From Trabulsiella guamensis ATCC 49490 (GTDB taxonomy: Bacteria > Pseudomonadota > Gammaproteobacteria > Enterobacterales > Enterobacteriaceae), in the NCBI RefSeq assembly GCF_000734965.1, contig NZ_JMTB01000078.1, positions 62,001-126,000 on the forward strand: a stretch of DNA of 64,000 bases. The letters are read 5' to 3'. A model generated the notes under the pieces. The model was not told the origin of the DNA, did not search any database, and saw nothing but the letters and a program-made list of their open reading frames with translations. This document shows positions 59,955 to 64,000 of the stretch, one piece after another. The translations under genes and the position numbers were made by a program. The stretch's first letter is position 1. Each line of letters starts with the position of its first letter.

Positions 59955-60138
59955 ACAAAGCCGGGTAAAAACCCGGCTTTGTCATGGAATAAGGCGGTGC
60001 CTAACTCGACGTTTCGCCCGGAGGTTGATATAGCTACGCTGATATCAGAAGTTGGACGGCAGGCACCTGTTTGTGCGTCATTCGAGGTTTATGTAGCACG
60101 TCCCGAAGGGGCTGACATAAGAAAGTGAATGAGCCACT
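59955..60138 (-). ncRNA. glmY: Small RNA GlmY
   Basis: About 184 nt, starting AGTGGCTCATTCAC and ending in the stem AAAGCCGGGT-TTTT-ACCCGGCTTT (59957-59980). The body, with GTCAGCCCCTTCGGGACGTG, is nearly identical to E. coli GlmY. GlmY sequesters RapZ, sparing GlmZ so that glmS is translated and glucosamine-6-phosphate is replenished. Same strand and place (between glrK and purL) as in E. coli. Confidence 0.95.
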
Positions 60139-60145
60139 GCCAGTT

Positions 60146-60166
60146 ATTATGCACTAAGCATGCCAG
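60146..60166 (-). promoter_or_regulatory. Overlapping sigma-54 and sigma-70 promoters of glmY
   Basis: On the minus strand CTGGCATGCTTAGTGCAT gives GG-N10-GC (GG at 60163-60164, GC at 60151-60152), the sigma-54 -24/-12 elements. CATAAT (60146-60151) is a sigma-70 -10 for the same start at 60138. This dual design is known for E. coli glmY. Confidence 0.85.
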
Positions 60167-60254
60167 CCTGCAAAACTATTTATTAACATAATGATATTTA
60201 TGTATTTTATTGATAACCAGCAGGTCATTAATTTGGTACATCTTTTAACCAGAG

Positions 60255-60272
60255 TGTCTCTGATCAGCAACA
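60255..60272. promoter_or_regulatory. GlrR site 1 (nearest to glmY)
   Basis: TGTC-N10-AACA, one mismatch from TGTC-N10-GACA, centred about 125 bp upstream of the glmY start. Confidence 0.65.
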
Positions 60273-60317
60273 GCATTATACTATTTGATTAACACCATTA
60301 TAAATCAATGGGTTATA

Positions 60318-60335
60318 TGTCGCCTTTTGGAGACA
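60318..60335. promoter_or_regulatory. GlrR site 2
   Basis: TGTCGCCTTTTGGAGACA is a perfect TGTC-N10-GACA, centred about 188 bp upstream of the glmY start. Confidence 0.85.
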
Positions 60336-60350
60336 CTGATAATCCTGCGC

Positions 60351-60368
60351 TGTCGCAATATCGCGACA
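60351..60368. promoter_or_regulatory. GlrR site 3
   Basis: TGTCGCAATATCGCGACA is a perfect TGTC-N10-GACA with a fully palindromic core, about 221 bp upstream of the glmY start and ending four bases before the purL terminator. Confidence 0.85.
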
Positions 60369-60371
60369 GAT

Positions 60372-60403
60372 AAAAAAGCCCGGTGGCGCTTCGCTGACCG
60401 GGC
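60372..60403 (-). terminator. purL terminator
   Basis: On the minus strand GCCCGGT-cagcgaagcgcc-ACCGGGC is followed by TTTTTTATC. The stem is itself one unit of the adjacent REP pair. Confidence 0.85.
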
Positions 60404-60444
60404 CTACAAAAAATACAGGCCGGGCAAACGCAGTGCCGCCCGGC
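60378..60444. repeat. REP/BIME-like pair downstream of purL
   Basis: GCCCGGTGGCGCTTCGCTGA...GGGCCTAC and, inverted, ACAGGCCGGGCAAACGCAGT...CCGCCCGGC: two palindromic units in opposite orientation with the REP-style GGCCTAC ends. The first doubles as the purL terminator. Confidence 0.75.
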
Positions 60445-60463
60445 GCTATCGCTATAGCCGAGT

Positions 60464-63400
60464 TTAACCCAGCTGTTTACGCGCGTTGCGGAAGATGCGC
60501 ATCCAAGGGCTGTCCTCGCCCCAGTTCTCCGGGTGCCAGGAGTTCGATACCGTGCGGGCGACACGTTCCGGGTGCGGCATCATGATAGTGACGCGACCGG
60601 TTTCGCTGGTGACAGCCGTAATCCCGTTCGGCGAGCCATTCGGGTTTGCCGGATAAGTTTCGGTGACATTCCCGAAGTTATCCACGTAGCGCAGCGCCAC
60701 CAGCCCTTTGCTTTCCAGAGAGGCCAAGTGCGCGTCATCACGCACTTCCACGCGCCCTTCGCCGTGCGAAACGGCGATTGGCATCTGCGAACCGACCATG
60801 CCCTGCAACAGCAGCGACGGGCTTTGCGTCACTTCCACCAGGCTGAAACGCGCTTCAAAGCGATCAGAGTGGTTACGCACAAAACGTGGCCACAGCGAAC
60901 TGCCTGGAATCAACTCGCGCAGGTTGGACATCATCTGACAGCCGTTACACACCCCCAGCGCCAGCGTCTGCGGACGGTGGAAGAAGGTTTCGAACTCATC
61001 GCGAACGCGGCTGTTAAAGAGAATGGATTTCGCCCAGCCTTCACCGGCGCCCAGTACATCACCGTATGAGAAACCGCCACAAGCTACCAGCGTCTGGAAA
61101 TTGCCCAGCCCAATGCGCCCTGCCAGCAGATCGCTCATATGGACGTCGATGGCGTCGAAACCAGCGCGGTGGAATGCCGCTGCCATTTCCACGTGAGAGT
61201 TAACGCCCTGCTCGCGCAGTACAGCCACTTTCGGACGCGCACCGGTGGCAATATACGGTGCCGCGACATCCTCGTCGATGTCGAAGCTGAGCGTCACGTT
61301 GAGGCCAGGATCGTTATCGTTGGCTTTCGCGTTGTGCTCCTGATCGGCACATTCCGGGTTATCACGCAGGCGCTGCATCTGCCAGGTGGTTTCTGCCCAC
61401 CACAGACGAAGCTGCGAACGGCTCTCGTGGTAAACGTGCTGACCGTCCGCTTCAATGATGAATCGATCCCCCACCACCGCCTGGCCGAGATAATGAACGC
61501 AGTCGCCGAGACCGTGCGTCGTCAGCAACGCTTCAACGGCGTCCCGATCCGCGGCGCGAACCTGAATCACGGCACCCAGCTCTTCGTTAAACAACGCCGC
61601 CAGATGATCCTCGCCGAGCGCGGTAATATCGACCTGCACGCCACAGTGACCGGTAAAGGCCATTTCCGCCAGCGTCACCAGCAGGCCGCCATCGGAACGG
61701 TCGTGATAGGCCAGCAGCTTACGCTGCGCAACCAGTGCCTGCATGGCATCGTAGAAACCTTTCAGTTGCCCGACATTACGCACATCGGCTGGCGTGTCGC
61801 CAAGCTGACGATACACCTGCGCCAGTGCCGTCGCGCCAAGTGCATTACGGCCCTGGCCAAGATCGATAAGCAACAACGCGTTATCGTCCGTGGAGAGTTG
61901 CGGGGTGACGGTACGACGCACGTCTTCCACACGGGCAAACGCGGTGATCACCAGCGACAACGGCGATGTCATTTCACGCTGCTCGCTGCCTTCCTGCCAG
62001 CGGGTTTTCATCGACATTGAGTCTTTACCCACCGGAATGGTCAGCCCCAGTGCCGGACACAATTCTTCGCCCACCGCTTTGACAGCTTCATACAGACCCG
62101 CGTCTTCACCCGGGTGCCCTGCTGCCGCCATCCAGTTAGCGGAAAGCTTGATGCGTTTGATATCCCCAATCTGCGTCGCTGCGATGTTGGTCAGCGCTTC
62201 GCCGACAGCCAGACGCGCTGAAGCGGCAAAATCGAGCAACGCAACCGGCGCACGTTCGCCCAGCGCCATCGCTTCGCCGTAGTAGCTGTCGAGGCTGGCG
62301 GTGGTCACCGCGCAGTTCGCCACCGGCACCTGCCACGGGCCAACCATCTGATCGCGCGACACCATACCGGTGACGGTACGGTCGCCAATGGTGACGAGGA
62401 AGGTTTTCTCAGCCACTGCCGGAAGATGCAGAACGCGGTTCACGGCATCGGCAACGGTAATCCCCTGACGGTTCAGCGCATTACCTTTGGCGGTGAGTGT
62501 CGTGACGTTGCGGGTCATCTTCGGCGTTTTACCGAGCAGCACGTCCAGCGGCATATCAATAGGCTGGTTGTCGAAATGACGGTCATTCAGTGTCAGATGC
62601 TGCTCTTGCGTGGCTTCACCAATCACAGCATACGGCGCACGTTCGCGGCGGCACAGGGTATCGAACAGCGACAGTTGATCAGCGGCGACTGCCAGCACGT
62701 AGCGTTCCTGGGATTCGTTACACCAGATTTCCAGCGGGCTCATGCCTGGCTCGTCGCTCAGGATATCGCGCAGTTCAAAGCGACCGCCGCGACCGCCATC
62801 GCTGACCAGCTCCGGCATGGCGTTCGACAAGCCGCCTGCGCCGACGTCGTGAATGAACAGAATCGGGTTGTCATTGCCCATCTGCCAGCAGCGGTCGATC
62901 ACCTCCTGGCAGCGGCGCTCCATTTCCGCGTTGTCACGCTGAACGGAGGCAAAATCGAGGTCGGCATCAGACTGTCCCGAGGCCATGGATGACGCCGCCC
63001 CGCCGCCGAGACCAATATTCATCGCCGGGCCACCCAGCACAATCAGTTTCGCACCTGGTGGAATCTCGCCTTTCTGCACATGGTCAGCACGGATGTTGCC
63101 AGTACCGCCTGCCAGCATGATCGGCTTGTGATAACCGCGCAGCTCTTCGCCGTTGTGGCTGTTCACTTTTTCTTCGTAAGTACGGAAATAACCGTTCAGC
63201 GCCGGACGACCAAATTCGTTGTTGAATGCCGCGCCGCCCAGCGGACCTTCCGTCATGATATCCAGCGCGGTCACGATGCGATCCGGCTTACCAAAATCTT
63301 CTTCCCACGGCTGTTCAAAGCCCGGAATACGCAGGTTAGAGACGGAGAAACCCACCAGACCGGCTTTCGGTTTCGCGCCGCGACCGGTCGCACCTTCATC

Positions 63401-64000
63401 ACGGATTTCGCCGCCGGAGCCGGTTGCCGCGCCCGGCCATGGTGAAATCGCCGTCGGGTGGTTATGCGTTTCGACCTTCATCAGAATATGCGCCGCTTCC
63501 TGGTGGAAGTCGTAGCGCCCGGCGTTGTGGTCGGCAAAGAAGCGTCCGACCTCTGAGCCTTCCATCACCGCCGCGTTGTCTTTATAAGCAGACAGCACGT
63601 GATCCGGCGTTTTCTCAAAGGTGTTTTTGATCATTTTGAACAGCGACTTAGGCTGCTGTTCGCCGTCGATCACCCAGTCGGCGTTAAAGATTTTATGACG
63701 GCAGTGCTCAGAGTTGGCCTGCGCGAACATATAGAGTTCGATGTCGTTCGGGTTGCGACCGAGTTTTTCAAATGCGGCCTGCAGATAATCAATTTCGTCA
63801 TCCGCCAGTGCGAGGCCGAGACGCAGGTTAGCGTCGATCAGCGCCTGACGCCCCTGCCCCAGCAGATCAACCACTGTGACCGGTGCCGGCTGATGATGAG
63901 CAAACAGTTTTTCCGCCTCATCCAGAGAGGTAAACACGCTCTCCATCATGCGATCGTGCAGCTCTGCTGCAACGGCGTCCCACTGTTCCGTGGTTAGCGT
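60464..64000 (-). CDS. purL: Phosphoribosylformylglycinamidine synthase PurL, C-terminal 1178 residues, start outside window
   Basis: The frame is open from the TAA at 60464-60466 to the right edge; the full protein is about 1295 residues, so roughly 117 N-terminal ones are missing. Fourth step of purine synthesis: FGAR + Gln + ATP to FGAM. The synthetase half has the ATP site around [19 protein letters not shown] and [20 protein letters not shown]. The C-terminal glutaminase has the nucleophile Cys in [12 protein letters not shown] and His/Glu in [13 protein letters not shown] and MPHPERV. No frameshift is seen. Confidence 0.98.
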   Translation of the reverse strand, partial: TLTTEQWDAVAAELHDRMMESVFTSLDEAEKLFAHHQPAPVTVVDLLGQGRQALIDANLRLGLALADDEIDYLQAAFEKLGRNPNDIELYMFAQANSEHCRHKIFNADWVIDGEQQPKSLFKMIKNTFEKTPDHVLSAYKDNAAVMEGSEVGRFFADHNAGRYDFHQEAAHILMKVETHNHPTAISPWPGAATGSGGEIRDEGATGRGAKPKAGLVGFSVSNLRIPGFEQPWEEDFGKPDRIVTALDIMTEGPLGGAAFNNEFGRPALNGYFRTYEEKVNSHNGEELRGYHKPIMLAGGTGNIRADHVQKGEIPPGAKLIVLGGPAMNIGLGGGAASSMASGQSDADLDFASVQRDNAEMERRCQEVIDRCWQMGNDNPILFIHDVGAGGLSNAMPELVSDGGRGGRFELRDILSDEPGMSPLEIWCNESQERYVLAVAADQLSLFDTLCRRERAPYAVIGEATQEQHLTLNDRHFDNQPIDMPLDVLLGKTPKMTRNVTTLTAKGNALNRQGITVADAVNRVLHLPAVAEKTFLVTIGDRTVTGMVSRDQMVGPWQVPVANCAVTTASLDSYYGEAMALGERAPVALLDFAASARLAVGEALTNIAATQIGDIKRIKLSANWMAAAGHPGEDAGLYEAVKAVGEELCPALGLTIPVGKDSMSMKTRWQEGSEQREMTSPLSLVITAFARVEDVRRTVTPQLSTDDNALLLIDLGQGRNALGATALAQVYRQLGDTPADVRNVGQLKGFYDAMQALVAQRKLLAYHDRSDGGLLVTLAEMAFTGHCGVQVDITALGEDHLAALFNEELGAVIQVRAADRDAVEALLTTHGLGDCVHYLGQAVVGDRFIIEADGQHVYHESRSQLRLWWAETTWQMQRLRDNPECADQEHNAKANDNDPGLNVTLSFDIDEDVAAPYIATGARPKVAVLREQGVNSHVEMAAAFHRAGFDAIDVHMSDLLAGRIGLGNFQTLVACGGFSYGDVLGAGEGWAKSILFNSRVRDEFETFFHRPQTLALGVCNGCQMMSNLRELIPGSSLWPRFVRNHSDRFEARFSLVEVTQSPSLLLQGMVGSQMPIAVSHGEGRVEVRDDAHLASLESKGLVALRYVDNFGNVTETYPANPNGSPNGITAVTSETGRVTIMMPHPERVARTVSNSWHPENWGEDSPWMRIFRNARKQLG

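Larger units (their letters stand above)
59895..60463 (-). other. glrK-purL intergenic region with glmY
   Basis: 569 bp. From glrK outward: a 60-bp leader, the glmY RNA (59955-60138), its promoter, an AT-rich stretch (about 60170-60310) suited to bending by IHF, three GlrR sites (60255-60368) and the purL terminator/BIME (60372-60444). No protein gene is seen. Confidence 0.85.

Overview
The window is a chromosomal segment of an enteric bacterium (Enterobacteriaceae). Gene order and protein sequences follow the Escherichia coli K-12 backbone from pdeF (yfgF) through guaBA, xseA, der-bamB-yfgM-hisS-ispG-rodZ-rlmN, ndk, pbpC-yfhM, sseA/sseB, pepB, the isc operon, trmJ, suhB, csiE, hcaT, the yph locus, glyA, hmp, glnB, glrKR and purL. 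Differences from K-12 (a protealysin/emfourin pair, a VOC gene in place of yfgH/yfgI, no hca dioxygenase genes, a remodelled yph locus) suggest a Citrobacter- or Salmonella-like relative; the genus is an inference from memory of gene order, not from a search. I found no rRNA, tRNA, CRISPR, prophage, insertion sequence or integrase.

Layout. 1-2.6 kb: the N-terminal part of the c-di-GMP phosphodiesterase PdeF (cut by the left edge) with an FNR-like box, small membrane protein YfgG, and a VOC-fold protein. 2.6-7.3 kb: guaBA (GMP synthesis) with PurR and CRP sites, divergent from xseA. 7.35-8.95 kb: an M4 metalloprotease of protealysin type directly followed by an emfourin-type inhibitor, then zinc ribbon YfgJ. 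9-17.3 kb: ribosome GTPase Der, BamB, YfgM, HisS, IspG, RodZ and RlmN on the minus strand. 17.5-28.6 kb: Ndk, the PbpC/YfhM pair (bacterial alpha-2-macroglobulin with thioester), SseA, SseB, PepB. 28.6-34.3 kb: complete iscRSUA-hscBA-fdx-iscX operon with two type I IscR sites. 34.3-38.6 kb: TrmJ, SuhB (boxA leader), CsiE and an orphan HcaT.

38.6-53.1 kb is the main accessory region. Two divergent gene sets flank and include the ROK regulator yphH. Leftward: yphG (large DUF5107/TPR protein), a major-facilitator sugar porter, yphB (aldose-epimerase-like). Rightward: yphH, then a ribose-type ABC importer (yphF binding protein, yphE double ATPase, yphD and a second permease), an FGGY kinase with the D-ribulokinase signature, a stand-alone SIS isomerase resembling D-arabinose-5-phosphate isomerase without CBS domains, and yphA (DoxX). 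Compared with K-12 the ABC genes are inverted relative to yphG, yphC is missing, and kinase, isomerase, second permease and MFS porter are added. It reads as a complete uptake-phosphorylation-isomerisation route for an unidentified pentose, pentulose or glycoside and is the best candidate for an undescribed system here.

53.1-64 kb: glyA (PurR box) divergent from hmp (NsrR box), glnB, and glrK-qseG-glrR beside their target, the small RNA gene glmY, which has overlapping sigma-54/sigma-70 promoter elements and three GlrR sites reaching up to the purL terminator. purL runs off the right edge.
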